Below, piece after piece: positions 1 through 6,893 of a DNA stretch of 23,773 nt. A program made the translations under genes and the position numbers. The notes under the pieces are model-generated. The model searched no databases. It saw only the letters and a list, made by a program, of their open reading frames with translations, and was not told the DNA's origin. The stretch comes from a virus: positions 1 through 23,773 of the IMG/VR virus record IMGVR_UViG_3300028844_001719; one strand, written 5' to 3'. The number at the start of each line of letters is the position of its first letter. The first letter of the stretch is position 1.

Positions 1-723
1 GAAAGTGGTATTGATGTTCTTCGTTCGAAGATTCGTCAGTTCGCTTCTTCGGTATCTTTGATGGGAAAAGACTACAAAGTCGTTATTCTGGATGAGGCGG
101 ATTATCTTAACGCTCAGTCAACGCAACCTGCTCTTCGTGGTTTCATTGAAGAGTTCAGTAACAATTGTCGTTTCATCCTTACGTGTAACTTCAAGAATCG
201 TATCATCGAACCTCTTCATTCTCGGTGTACGGTTGTGGAGTTCAATACGAGTAAGAAGCAACTTGCAAAACTCTCCGGAGGTTTTATGAAAAGATTGCAG
301 TTGATTCTTGATGCAGAAAACGTCAAGTTCAACAACAAGATTCTTGCGGATCTTATTATGCGTTTTGCTCCGGATTGGCGAAGAGTTCTCAACGAGTGTC
401 AAAGGTACAGTTCTTCTGGTGAGATCACAGCCGATGTTCTGGTTGGAATGTCCGATCAAAGTGTTTCAGAACTTGTTGGATATCTCAAGGCGAAAGACTT
501 CAAGAAGATGCGTAGTTGGGTCACGAACAACAGTGATGTTGACTCGTCGGTTATCTTTCGAAGAATCTACGATACTCTTTACGAGTTTGCAGAACCTCAA
601 TCGATTCCAAGTGTCATTATGTCTCTTGGTGAGTATCAGTATCGTGCAGCGTTTGTTGCGGATCAGGAGATCAATACTGTCGCTTGTCTCACAGAACTTA
701 TGGCATCTTCGAAATGGAAGTAA
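1..723 (+). CDS. gp44: Sliding-clamp loader large subunit gp44 (5' partial)
   Basis: AAA+ ATPase subunit of the T4-type clamp loader, which with gp62 opens and loads the gp45 sliding clamp for gp43. The frame is open from the first base, so the gene starts upstream; 240 residues are visible of a family about 320 long, and the Walker A P-loop is outside the window. Visible are Walker B (VVILDEADYL), a sensor-1-like FILTCN stretch and the conserved EPLHSRC box, whose SRC Arg acts as the arginine finger in clamp loaders. The C-terminal helical collar follows. It overlaps the DUF2061-like gene by 10 nt and lies directly before gp62, the usual T4-like order. Family assignment is firm. Confidence 0.95.
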   Translation, partial: ESGIDVLRSKIRQFASSVSLMGKDYKVVILDEADYLNAQSTQPALRGFIEEFSNNCRFILTCNFKNRIIEPLHSRCTVVEFNTSKKQLAKLSGGFMKRLQLILDAENVKFNNKILADLIMRFAPDWRRVLNECQRYSSSGEITADVLVGMSDQSVSELVGYLKAKDFKKMRSWVTNNSDVDSSVIFRRIYDTLYEFAEPQSIPSVIMSLGEYQYRAAFVADQEINTVACLTELMASSKWK

Positions 724-884
724 CGATAAAAGTTGTTACGTGGAGAGTTCTTTCGGTAATTCTTTGTACATTGATGGGAAGAATCTGGTTTGGAGATTGG
801 CATGTCACTGCCTTTGGAATCTTCATCTCAATCGTAATGATGTTCGTACACTATGGATTTGAAAAGGTATGGCCGATAAACTAA
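714..884 (+). CDS. Small membrane protein, DUF2061-like
   Basis: A 56-residue protein starting at ATG 714 inside the end of gp44 and overlapping the start of gp62 by 16 nt, so it is embedded in the clamp-loader operon. The pattern K-V-V-T-W-R near the N-terminus, a hydrophobic central stretch and the ending H-Y-G-F-E-K-V-W match the DUF2061 family of small predicted inner-membrane proteins (K..tWR ... HE..W). One or two membrane segments are likely. DUF2061 has no established function. An upstream TTG-type start at 684 in the same frame would only add residues from inside gp44 and is not favoured. Confidence 0.75.
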   Translation: MEVTIKVVTWRVLSVILCTLMGRIWFGDWHVTAFGIFISIVMMFVHYGFEKVWPIN

Positions 885-1306
885 CACCATTTACTTTCAT
901 CAACTCGATCAACGAAGGAACTTTTGGTAAGAATCTTCTGAAGGATTGTAAGGCGGATTCGTCTACGGATCCTAACGATCCTTCTTCGCCCGATAAGAGT
1001 TATGTTCCCTTTATCATCAATCGAGGTCTTTCGTATTTCTCTGATACGGTTCTCTTTGCAAATGAGATGAATCGTTTGTCACATCTTCCGCATCGTATGC
1101 AGTATGACTTTCTACGAGATGCTGTAAACCCGCGAAAGAGGTTCTCCAAGTGGACAAAGAAGAGAAGTGTCGAGGATGATGTTAAATTGATTCAACGCAA
1201 GTACAACTACTCAAGAGCCAAGGCAGAGGCGGTTTATCCTCTCTTTTCTTCGGAAGAGGTGAACAAATTGCGGAAATCAATGGATAAAGGCGGGTTTCAA
1301 AAGTGA
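869..1306 (+). CDS. gp62: Sliding-clamp loader small subunit gp62
   Basis: 145-residue non-ATPase subunit of the T4-like clamp loader; it forms the gp44/gp62 complex. Recognised by the marine T4-like gp62 pattern: N-terminal PFTFINSI, the central block PFIINRGLSYFSDTV followed by ANEMN, then RKRFSKW and a Y-x-Y-S-x-x-K-A motif towards the end. It is shorter than T4 gp62 (187 aa), as in marine relatives. The start ATG 869 is preceded by AAAAGG at a suitable distance and overlaps the preceding gene. Position between gp44 and RegA supports the call. Confidence 0.92.
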   Translation: MADKLTPFTFINSINEGTFGKNLLKDCKADSSTDPNDPSSPDKSYVPFIINRGLSYFSDTVLFANEMNRLSHLPHRMQYDFLRDAVNPRKRFSKWTKKRSVEDDVKLIQRKYNYSRAKAEAVYPLFSSEEVNKLRKSMDKGGFQK

Positions 1307-1312
1307 TCATAA

Positions 1313-1320
1313 TATAAATA
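1313..1320 (+). promoter_or_regulatory. T4-type late promoter TATAAATA before regA
   Basis: Exact match to the T4 late-promoter octamer TATAAATA, which is recognised by gp55 sigma with gp33/gp45. It ends 5 nt before the regA ATG, so transcripts would begin at or just inside the start codon. It may therefore serve hsp20 downstream more than regA, or give a leaderless regA mRNA. Octamer match is exact; activity is inferred. Confidence 0.6.
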
Positions 1321-1325
1321 TCATT

Positions 1326-1745
1326 ATGAATAGTTTTATAGATGATTGGACACCAACAGATATGTTGGAAGTGACTCTGAATGAACCTGATGATTTTCTC
1401 AAGATAAAGGAAACTCTTACTCGGATTGGAGTTTCTTCTAAGAAGTTACCTAACACTCTTTTTCAAAGCTGTCATATTCTTCACAAACAGGGGAGATACT
1501 TCATTGTACATTTCAAGGAACTCTTTCTTTTGGATGGAAAGAACGCAAGTCTCACCGAGAACGATATCGAACGACGAAACACGATCACAACACTTCTCTC
1601 GGATTGGGGACTTCTCAATATTGTAAACGAGGGGAAGGCTCAACCACAAACCGATCTAAGACTTATCAAAATTATTTCACATCGAGACAAATCACAATGG
1701 GATTTACAGCCAAAATATTCTATTGGAAACGTTAAGAAAGTATAA
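1326..1745 (+). CDS. regA: Translational repressor RegA
   Basis: RNA-binding protein that represses translation of phage early mRNAs by binding at their initiation sites. The 139-residue product carries the RegA core: DDFLKIKETLTRIG, FQSCHILHKQGRYFIVHFKE, LFLLDGK, then the RRNTITTLLSDWGLLNIV block. T4 RegA is 122 aa; marine homologues are somewhat longer. It sits directly after gp62, the T4 order (44-62-regA-43), although here hsp20 and a beta-barrel gene separate it from gp43. Start at ATG 1326 agrees with the family N-terminus; no Shine-Dalgarno is visible because the late-promoter octamer lies immediately upstream. Confidence 0.93.
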   Translation: MNSFIDDWTPTDMLEVTLNEPDDFLKIKETLTRIGVSSKKLPNTLFQSCHILHKQGRYFIVHFKELFLLDGKNASLTENDIERRNTITTLLSDWGLLNIVNEGKAQPQTDLRLIKIISHRDKSQWDLQPKYSIGNVKKV

Positions 1746-1748
1746 ATA
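1741..1748 (+). promoter_or_regulatory. T4-type late promoter for hsp20
   Basis: Exact TATAAATA overlapping the last codon and stop of regA (GTA TAA). The next start codon is 90 nt downstream (hsp20), leaving room for a structured leader with a Shine-Dalgarno. This makes hsp20 and the following beta-barrel gene a likely late unit that ends at the terminator at 3041-3080. Confidence 0.7.
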
Positions 1749-1837
1749 CATAATCAATTTCAAACCACACGCTGTGGTTCGAATGGGATGCCGAAAGGGT
1801 CTCACAAACAAAACCTGCCTAATGGAGGAAAATAAAT
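1749..1837 (+). promoter_or_regulatory. Structured 5' leader of hsp20
   Basis: An 89-nt leader with a perfect 7-bp hairpin (AACCACA 1763-1769, loop CGC, TGTGGTT 1773-1779). A second element contains CCGAAAGG, a GNRA-type GAAA loop closed by two C-G pairs and possibly extended by GGGA/TCTC across an internal loop. A strong Shine-Dalgarno (GGAGG) lies ahead of ATG 1838. For a heat-shock gene an RNA-level control (thermometer or translational enhancer) is conceivable, but no ROSE or fourU pairing to the Shine-Dalgarno is evident by eye. Confidence 0.5.
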
Positions 1838-2278
1838 ATGACAACAACAACCTGGCCTCGTTCCGCCTTTATTGGTTTCGAACGAGTATTCGAAGAACTT
1901 GAGCGTGCCCGCAATGGCAACTCAACTCACACAAACAACACTTATCCACCACATAATGTCATTCGTATTGATGATGACAATTATGAAATCGAACTGGCAG
2001 TCGCCGGATTTGATGAATCTGATCTTGAAGTTACCTACAAGGATAACGTTCTAACTATAGAAGGAAACAAAGACTCAAAGGAACAAGCGGAATATGTCCA
2101 TCAGGGCATCTCAAATCGTAAGTTCGCAAAGACTTTTAACCTCTCTGAGCATATCGAGATTCGTGGAGCCGATCTAGTCAATGGTATCCTGAGTGTCCGT
2201 TTGGAGAGAGTTATACCTGAAGATCTGAAGCCTCAAATCATTAAAATAGGTTCAAAAAAAAGCTTCCTTCAGGACTAA
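1838..2278 (+). CDS. hsp20: Small heat-shock protein Hsp20 (IbpA-type)
   Basis: 146-residue alpha-crystallin-domain chaperone that holds unfolding proteins, likely supporting host or virion protein folding during infection. It closely follows the IbpA layout: N-terminal SAFIGFERVFEEL, then YPPHNVIRIDDDNYEIELAVA beginning the alpha-crystallin domain, DNVLTIEG, a Y-V-H-Q-G-I-S-N-R-K-F segment and LVNGILSVRLERVIPE near the end. The C-terminal K-I-G resembles the I-x-I/V oligomerisation tail only loosely. GGAGG stands at good spacing before ATG 1838. Hsp20 is a recurrent gene of marine T4-like phages. Confidence 0.95.
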   Translation: MTTTTWPRSAFIGFERVFEELERARNGNSTHTNNTYPPHNVIRIDDDNYEIELAVAGFDESDLEVTYKDNVLTIEGNKDSKEQAEYVHQGISNRKFAKTFNLSEHIEIRGADLVNGILSVRLERVIPEDLKPQIIKIGSKKSFLQD

Positions 2279-2296
2279 CCACAACAAAGGAAATGC

Positions 2297-3019
2297 ATGA
2301 CTAAATCAAAAAAACTAACGATACTAGGTATCGTCCTTATAGCTGTTGGCTGTTTCTTCGCCGGTAAAACTTATGGTGCCGATGAAGAAATCATAGTTGA
2401 CAACTCAACTGGAATAAAGATCAACAAGGTCTCGGCCGGTTGGTATGATCAGAAGATATCTGATGGAAAATATAGTGAGACCGAAGTTCCCTTTGGGAAA
2501 ATTGGACTCTCTCTTGGATCCATTGGAAATTTTGATTTTGACGGAGGAATCGAATACATCACAGATGGGTTTGACAGAGTAGATTATACTCTTGGAACTT
2601 CATTTAATTTTGTTGAGACAGCTCTCGTCATTAAAAGTGATTCAAGAAAGAGGACAGCGATTGAGCTCGATACTTACTATGAATTACCTTTCATACCATT
2701 CTTTGACGCTGAGATGAAGGTGACATTTGCGGATAACAATAAAGGAGACGTATTTCAAGATGTGAATTACTTTTCTTCAATTGTTCTCTCAAAAGATTAT
2801 CACGTTGAATCTTGCGATCTTGGACTTCGCGTTGGCGGAGAAACAGGTCGCACTTACAGTATGCATAATGATTATGATTATCACAGATTGTTTGGTCGTC
2901 TCACCAAAGGCATTACTTCTAATGTAGATGTGTTTGGTCAAGTAGATGTACTTACAAACGATGAAAAAAGTTTGAGCAGTGAGGAAAGTTTTTATGTTGG
3001 AATTGTGTCGAAATTTTAA
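2297..3019 (+). CDS. Secreted outer-membrane beta-barrel-like protein
   Basis: 240 residues; no family recognised with certainty. Residues 1-28 form a signal peptide: lysines at 3, 5 and 6, a hydrophobic core and either Sec cleavage after TYGA or a weak lipobox at AVGC. The rest alternates hydrophobic and polar residues in short strands rich in Gly, Tyr and Phe (for example GKIGLSLGSIG, YTLGTSFNFVETALVI), with acidic turns. The C-terminus FYVGIVSKF ends in Phe with alternating hydrophobics, like the BAM beta-signal. Length fits an 8-10-strand barrel. It follows hsp20 by 18 nt with AAAGGAAA as ribosome-binding site and is followed by a terminator. A surface or superinfection-exclusion role is possible but inferred. 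Confidence 0.6.
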   Translation: MTKSKKLTILGIVLIAVGCFFAGKTYGADEEIIVDNSTGIKINKVSAGWYDQKISDGKYSETEVPFGKIGLSLGSIGNFDFDGGIEYITDGFDRVDYTLGTSFNFVETALVIKSDSRKRTAIELDTYYELPFIPFFDAEMKVTFADNNKGDVFQDVNYFSSIVLSKDYHVESCDLGLRVGGETGRTYSMHNDYDYHRLFGRLTKGITSNVDVFGQVDVLTNDEKSLSSEESFYVGIVSKF

Positions 3020-3040
3020 CGTTCAATTCATTTAAGTCTA

Positions 3041-3080
3041 AGAGGGTGGGAGGAGAAAATCCTCTCACCCTTTCTTTTTT
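3041..3080 (+). terminator. Intrinsic terminator after the hsp20/beta-barrel unit
   Basis: A 12-bp GC-rich stem (AGGGTGGGAGGA 3043-3054 with TCCTCTCACCCT 3060-3071, one G-U wobble, extendable by two pairs) and a 5-nt loop, followed by TTTCTTTTTT. It separates the late unit from the gp43 promoter, whose -35 begins 2 nt after the T run. Confidence 0.92.
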
Positions 3081-3081
3081 A

Positions 3082-3110
3082 TTGACAAAACACCCTAATT
3101 GGTGTAGTAT
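3082..3110 (+). promoter_or_regulatory. Sigma70-type early promoter of gp43
   Basis: TTGACA (3082-3087), 17-bp spacer, TAGTAT (3105-3110). Counting the usual six bases after the -10, the predicted +1 is 3117, the A of the gp43 ATG, so the transcript would be leaderless. There is no Shine-Dalgarno between the -10 and the start. Confidence 0.8.
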
Positions 3111-3116
3111 TCATCT

Positions 3117-5651
3117 ATGATTTCTAATGGTTTCTATACAAGCGTAGATCGCTTTGGCAACTCTCTCCTTTATCGTGGTTATGACGACGAGGGTAAAAAG
3201 ATTCTCAAGAGAGTCAAATACCAACCAAGACTTTTCCTTCCTTCTAAAAACAAGAATACCGATTGGACTGCCCTTGATGGAACTCCGGTCGAGCCTATCT
3301 CGTTCAACACTATGTCGGAAGTTCGTACCTTTGAAAAAACCTACAACAGTGTAGATGACTTTCAACTTTACGGAAACACTCGTCACGTTCCGGCATTCAT
3401 TCAGTCGGTCTTTCCCAATGAGATTCGGTACAGTCGTAAGATGGTTGACACGGCTTCTCTTGATATCGAGACTTCGTATGGTGATGGTTTTCCGGATGTT
3501 CATAATCCCACAAATCAGATCCTCACGATTGCCTACAAAAGTTCGAAGGACAAAACTTATCGTGTGTGGGGAATCAAAGGTTACGATGAGTCTAAGTCTC
3601 AACTAGATCTTGAGATCGAGTATCGCCAGTTTACCGATGAGGCTTCTATGTTGGATGCGTTCATTCAGTTCTGGGCCAATCCCGAGAACACTCCGGATAT
3701 CATCACAGGTTGGAATACTCGACTCTTTGATATTCCTTACATGGTTGCCCGAATGCGGTATCTTCTGGGAGATACCAAAACAAATCTCCTTTCTCCTTGG
3801 AAGAAGATCGATGAAAGAGAGATTGTCATTCAGGGAAGAGATCATACTATCTTTGAGATCAAGGGGATTCAACACTTGGATTACATGGATCTCTTCAAGA
3901 AGTTCACGCTGAATACTTATGGGAATCAAGAATCTTATTCCTTGAATCACATTGCGAATGTCGTTCTAGGTGAGAAGAAGTTGGACTATTCCGAAGTCGG
4001 TTCTCTTCGAGATCTTTACGATGCGGATTACCAAATGTTCGTTGACTACAATATCAAGGATGTTGAGTTGATTGAGAGAATGGAAGACAAGTTGGGTTTG
4101 ATTACTTTGGTTCTGACTATGGCGTATCTTGGTGGAGTCAACTATCAGGATACTCTGGGAACAACTGCGATCTGGGATTCGATTATCTTTCGTCGTCTGG
4201 CTCGTAGTAAAGTGGCAATCATGCCATCCAACAACAATACCAAGTCGAGTAAGTTTCCAGGCGGTTTCGTCAAGGAGCCTCAAGTTGGGATGCACGATTG
4301 GGTGATGTCGTTTGACTTGAACTCTCTCTATCCCAATCTAATTATTCAGTACAATATGTCACCGGAGACTCTGGTTCGACAGTCTTGTGTTTCAGATACT
4401 AATCCCGACAAGATTCTTTCCGAAGAGAAGGTCAATGTTCCGAATGACAATCTTGCGGTTGCTTGTAATGGTGCTACATTTCGTCGTGACAAGAAGGGAA
4501 TCATTCCGGAGATCGTCGAGGAACTCTATGCTCGTCGTGTGACGATCAAGAAGGAGATGTTGGAGGAGAAGACAAAACTTGAGACTCTTTCCAATGTAAG
4601 TTCTTCTGAGTATTTCCGAACGCAATCAAATGTCGCTCGTCTGGAGACTCTTCAGGTTGCGATCAAGATTCTGCTCAACTCACTTTACGGTGCCTTGGGG
4701 AACAAATACTTTCGTTACTTTGACATTCAAGTTGCGTCGGCAGTCACTCTTTCCGGTCAAACCGTTATTCGTTGGGGTGAGAAGACCGTCAACGATTACC
4801 TATCCAAAGTTCTGGGTGATGACAAGGATCGTGTCGTTGCGATTGACACGGATTCGCTTTACATCAATGTCAATGATCTGGTCGAGAAAGTGAAACCCGA
4901 CAATCCCATTGACTTTCTTGACAAGTTTGGATCGGAAGCTATCGAGCCTTTGCTTGAAAAGTCCTATGGTCGTTTCGCGAAAATCACAAATGCCTATTCA
5001 AATCGTATGGTGATGAAACGCGAGGCGATTGCGGATCGTGGAATCTGGACTGCGAAGAAGAGATACATTTTGAATGTCCACAACAACGAGGGTGTCCAGT
5101 ATTCAAAGCCAAAGATCAAGATGATGGGCATCGAGGCTGTCAAGTCTTCTACTCCACAGGTTTGTCGTGATGCGATGAATGAGATGTTCAAGATCATTAT
5201 GACAGGTGACGAGAAGAAAACTCAGGATGCGATTGAAATGTTTCGTCAACACTTCTCAACTCTTCCGCCCGAGGCAGTTTCTTTTCCAAGAGGAGTGAGC
5301 AATGTCACAGGATTTCGCGATGCAGAAAAGGTCTATCGTAAGGGAACTCCGATTCACGTTCGCGGGTCTCTTCTCTACAATCACTATCTCAAACGCCATG
5401 GCTTGGAGAAGAAATATGAGTTGGTTCGTAATGGAGACAAGATCAAGTTTCTTTATCTTCTTATTCCAAACTCTATTCAGGAGAATGTGATTTCGTTTCC
5501 GGAAACTTTGCCCACCGAACTTGGCCTCAACAAATACATCGACTACAAGAAACAGTTTCAAAAAACTTTTCTGGATCCTCTTGAAATGATTCTGGATGCG
5601 ATTGATTGGAATTCCGAGCCAGTTGTTTCTCTTGAAGATTTCTTTGTTTAA
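3117..5651 (+). CDS. gp43: Family B DNA polymerase gp43
   Basis: Replicative DNA polymerase with 3'-5' proofreading; 844 aa (T4: 898). The exonuclease domain has Exo I (SLDIETS, D116 and E118), Exo II (TGWNTRLFDIPY) and Exo III (YNIKDVELIE). The polymerase domain has motif A (FDLNSLYPNL, D400), motif B (KILLNSLYGALGN), motif C (AIDTDSLY, D577 and D579) and TAKKRY. All catalytic carboxylates are present, so the enzyme should be active. The C-terminal DFFV resembles the sliding-clamp-binding tail of T4 gp43. It has its own early promoter and is followed by another early promoter. Confidence 0.98.
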   Translation: MISNGFYTSVDRFGNSLLYRGYDDEGKKILKRVKYQPRLFLPSKNKNTDWTALDGTPVEPISFNTMSEVRTFEKTYNSVDDFQLYGNTRHVPAFIQSVFPNEIRYSRKMVDTASLDIETSYGDGFPDVHNPTNQILTIAYKSSKDKTYRVWGIKGYDESKSQLDLEIEYRQFTDEASMLDAFIQFWANPENTPDIITGWNTRLFDIPYMVARMRYLLGDTKTNLLSPWKKIDEREIVIQGRDHTIFEIKGIQHLDYMDLFKKFTLNTYGNQESYSLNHIANVVLGEKKLDYSEVGSLRDLYDADYQMFVDYNIKDVELIERMEDKLGLITLVLTMAYLGGVNYQDTLGTTAIWDSIIFRRLARSKVAIMPSNNNTKSSKFPGGFVKEPQVGMHDWVMSFDLNSLYPNLIIQYNMSPETLVRQSCVSDTNPDKILSEEKVNVPNDNLAVACNGATFRRDKKGIIPEIVEELYARRVTIKKEMLEEKTKLETLSNVSSSEYFRTQSNVARLETLQVAIKILLNSLYGALGNKYFRYFDIQVASAVTLSGQTVIRWGEKTVNDYLSKVLGDDKDRVVAIDTDSLYINVNDLVEKVKPDNPIDFLDKFGSEAIEPLLEKSYGRFAKITNAYSNRMVMKREAIADRGIWTAKKRYILNVHNNEGVQYSKPKIKMMGIEAVKSSTPQVCRDAMNEMFKIIMTGDEKKTQDAIEMFRQHFSTLPPEAVSFPRGVSNVTGFRDAEKVYRKGTPIHVRGSLLYNHYLKRHGLEKKYELVRNGDKIKFLYLLIPNSIQENVISFPETLPTELGLNKYIDYKKQFQKTFLDPLEMILDAIDWNSEPVVSLEDFFV

Positions 5652-5653
5652 TC

Positions 5654-5682
5654 TTGACAACACTGTAAAAATAATATAGTCT
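5654..5682 (+). promoter_or_regulatory. Sigma70-type early promoter
   Basis: TTGACA (5654-5659), 17-bp spacer, TAGTCT (5677-5682), then six bases to ATG 5689, the same geometry as the gp43 promoter. TATAGT at 5675-5680 is an alternative -10 with a 15-bp spacer. The predicted +1 is the A of the ATG. Confidence 0.7.
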
Positions 5683-5688
5683 ACTCTT

Positions 5689-5949
5689 ATGAATGAAATA
5701 CCAAAATCCGAATTGGATTATTACAAATACCGAGTCACCTTGTTAAGAGAACAGGTTGACTTACTCAAACAAAGTGTTGGATATGGTCTGCCTGATTATA
5801 TCATTCCGGTTGTAAACGACGAAGAAGTCGTGGATCATCTACTAGACATTCGAGAAAATATAAATACATTCTTGAAACGATTCAATTATCCTATCTTTTC
5901 TTCGGAAGATGAAAGTAATGAAATGGTTCACGACAAACAAGTAGAGTAA
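5689..5949 (+). CDS. Conserved-looking hypothetical protein
   Basis: 86 residues, not recognised. The N-terminal half is a probable amphipathic or coiled-coil helix (residues 8-28, Y-Y-K-Y-R-V-T-L-L-R-E-Q-V-D-L-L-K-Q), followed by an acidic segment and a second helix ending in NTFLKRFNYPIF. No membrane segment, cysteine or catalytic motif is visible. It is first in the unit that includes ferredoxin (1 nt gap) and SNase, and is driven by the promoter at 5654-5682. A TATAAATA octamer at 5859-5866 lies inside it. Confidence 0.7.
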   Translation: MNEIPKSELDYYKYRVTLLREQVDLLKQSVGYGLPDYIIPVVNDEEVVDHLLDIRENINTFLKRFNYPIFSSEDESNEMVHDKQVE

Positions 5950-5950
5950 T

Positions 5951-6187
5951 ATGGCAAGTATAGAAGACAAATTAGTTGATAACGTAGAGGGAAAGTTCTA
6001 CGTGGATGATCAGTGTATTGACTGCGATCTTTGTCGGGAGACTGCTCCCGATTTCTTCACACGAAATGAGGAAGAGGCGTATTCCTATGTTCATACTCAA
6101 CCAATAACACAAGAAGACATCGATCTTTGTATGGAGGCTCTTGAGGGTTGTCCAGTTGAAGCAATTGGTGATGACGGAGATCAATAA
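5951..6187 (+). CDS. Small single-cluster ferredoxin
   Basis: 78-residue electron carrier. Motif C22-x2-C25-x2-C28 (CIDCDLC) plus C67-P (GCPVEAIG) is the ligand set for one [4Fe-4S] (or [3Fe-4S]) cluster; C60 is an additional cysteine that may be structural. The protein is strongly acidic, typical of soluble ferredoxins. Marine T4-like phages often carry such ferredoxins, probably to supply electrons to a phage or host redox enzyme. No partner reductase is in the window. It overlaps the next gene by one base (TAATG). Confidence 0.88.
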   Translation: MASIEDKLVDNVEGKFYVDDQCIDCDLCRETAPDFFTRNEEEAYSYVHTQPITQEDIDLCMEALEGCPVEAIGDDGDQ

Positions 6188-6612
6188 TGTACGATTATAA
6201 AGTAAAAGTTTTAAGAGTGGTCGATGGTGACACAGTTGATGTGGATATCGATCTTGGATTTGGTGTATGGCTCAAAAAAGAGCGAGTACGAATTATGGGT
6301 ATTGATACTCCGGAGAGTCGTACACGAGACAAGGTAGAAAAGAAGTTTGGACTTGCCGCAAAGAAGCGACTCAAAGAACTTCTGGGAAAGACTGGTACTC
6401 TTCATACACAGATCTCAAGAAGCGGAGAAGATAAGAAGGGTAAGTTTGGTCGTATCCTTGGTGACTTCGAAGTCGGAGATCGTATGGTTACGGACATTAT
6501 GATTGAAGAAGGCCAGGCGGTTCACTATATGGGACAATCCAAAGAAGACGTGCAAGAAGCACATATGGAAAATCGTAAAAGGTTGATTGAAGAAGGTGTT
6601 GTCGTTCTTTGA
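6187..6612 (+). CDS. Staphylococcal-nuclease-like thermonuclease
   Basis: 141-residue SNase-fold protein, predicted Ca2+-dependent endonuclease of DNA/RNA. Catalytic residues align in order with S. aureus nuclease: D13-G-D15-T (VVDGDTV), R35, D40 and E43 (VRIMGIDTPE) and R89 in GKFGRILGDF. No signal peptide is present, so it acts in the host cytoplasm, perhaps in host DNA breakdown or nucleotide salvage. Translationally coupled to ferredoxin upstream and to the LigA-Ia-like gene downstream by one-to-four-base overlaps. Confidence 0.92.
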   Translation: MYDYKVKVLRVVDGDTVDVDIDLGFGVWLKKERVRIMGIDTPESRTRDKVEKKFGLAAKKRLKELLGKTGTLHTQISRSGEDKKGKFGRILGDFEVGDRMVTDIMIEEGQAVHYMGQSKEDVQEAHMENRKRLIEEGVVVL

Positions 6613-6893
6613 GCTACGAAGGAACAGCCACAACATACATAGAAGAAAATAAGGACATGATGGTGCCTTGGTACCTTATGGCGTCTTATGCGTATTACGA
6701 AGAAAGCGATCCGATCTTCAGTGATTACTTCTATGACACTCTTGCTCAAAGAATGATCGTCGAGTGGGAAAACATCAATCATTTTCATAAACAGCTGATT
6801 AGCCTTGACGATTTGACTGCGGGATGTTATATTGGTGAATATCCAAAAAGAATAATCAATGCTTTGAAACATTTGAGAACGTGTACTCCCTAA
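6609..6893 (+). CDS. Small protein resembling NAD+-ligase domain Ia
   Basis: 94 residues from a TTG start (6609) that overlaps the SNase stop as TTGA; ATG 6657 or 6660 are alternative starts but would drop a conserved-looking YIEENKDMMVPWYLM segment. The core A-Y-Y-x-x-S-D-P-I-F-S-D-x-x-Y-D-x-L copies the domain Ia signature of NAD+-dependent DNA ligases (YY..d.P.iSD..YD.L), which binds the NMN half of NAD+. The nucleotidyltransferase domain is absent, so it cannot be a ligase by itself; an NMN/NAD-binding or ligase-modulating role is a guess. It overlaps the next gene by 13 nt. Confidence 0.72.
   Translation: MSYEGTATTYIEENKDMMVPWYLMASYAYYEESDPIFSDYFYDTLAQRMIVEWENINHFHKQLISLDDLTAGCYIGEYPKRIINALKHLRTCTP

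Noticed and set aside
5859-5866. TATAAATA octamer inside the small gene upstream of ferredoxin
   Set aside because: Exact match, but inside coding sequence and 85 nt from the next start; could serve ferredoxin late but is equally expected from I-N-T codons, so not listed as a promoter.
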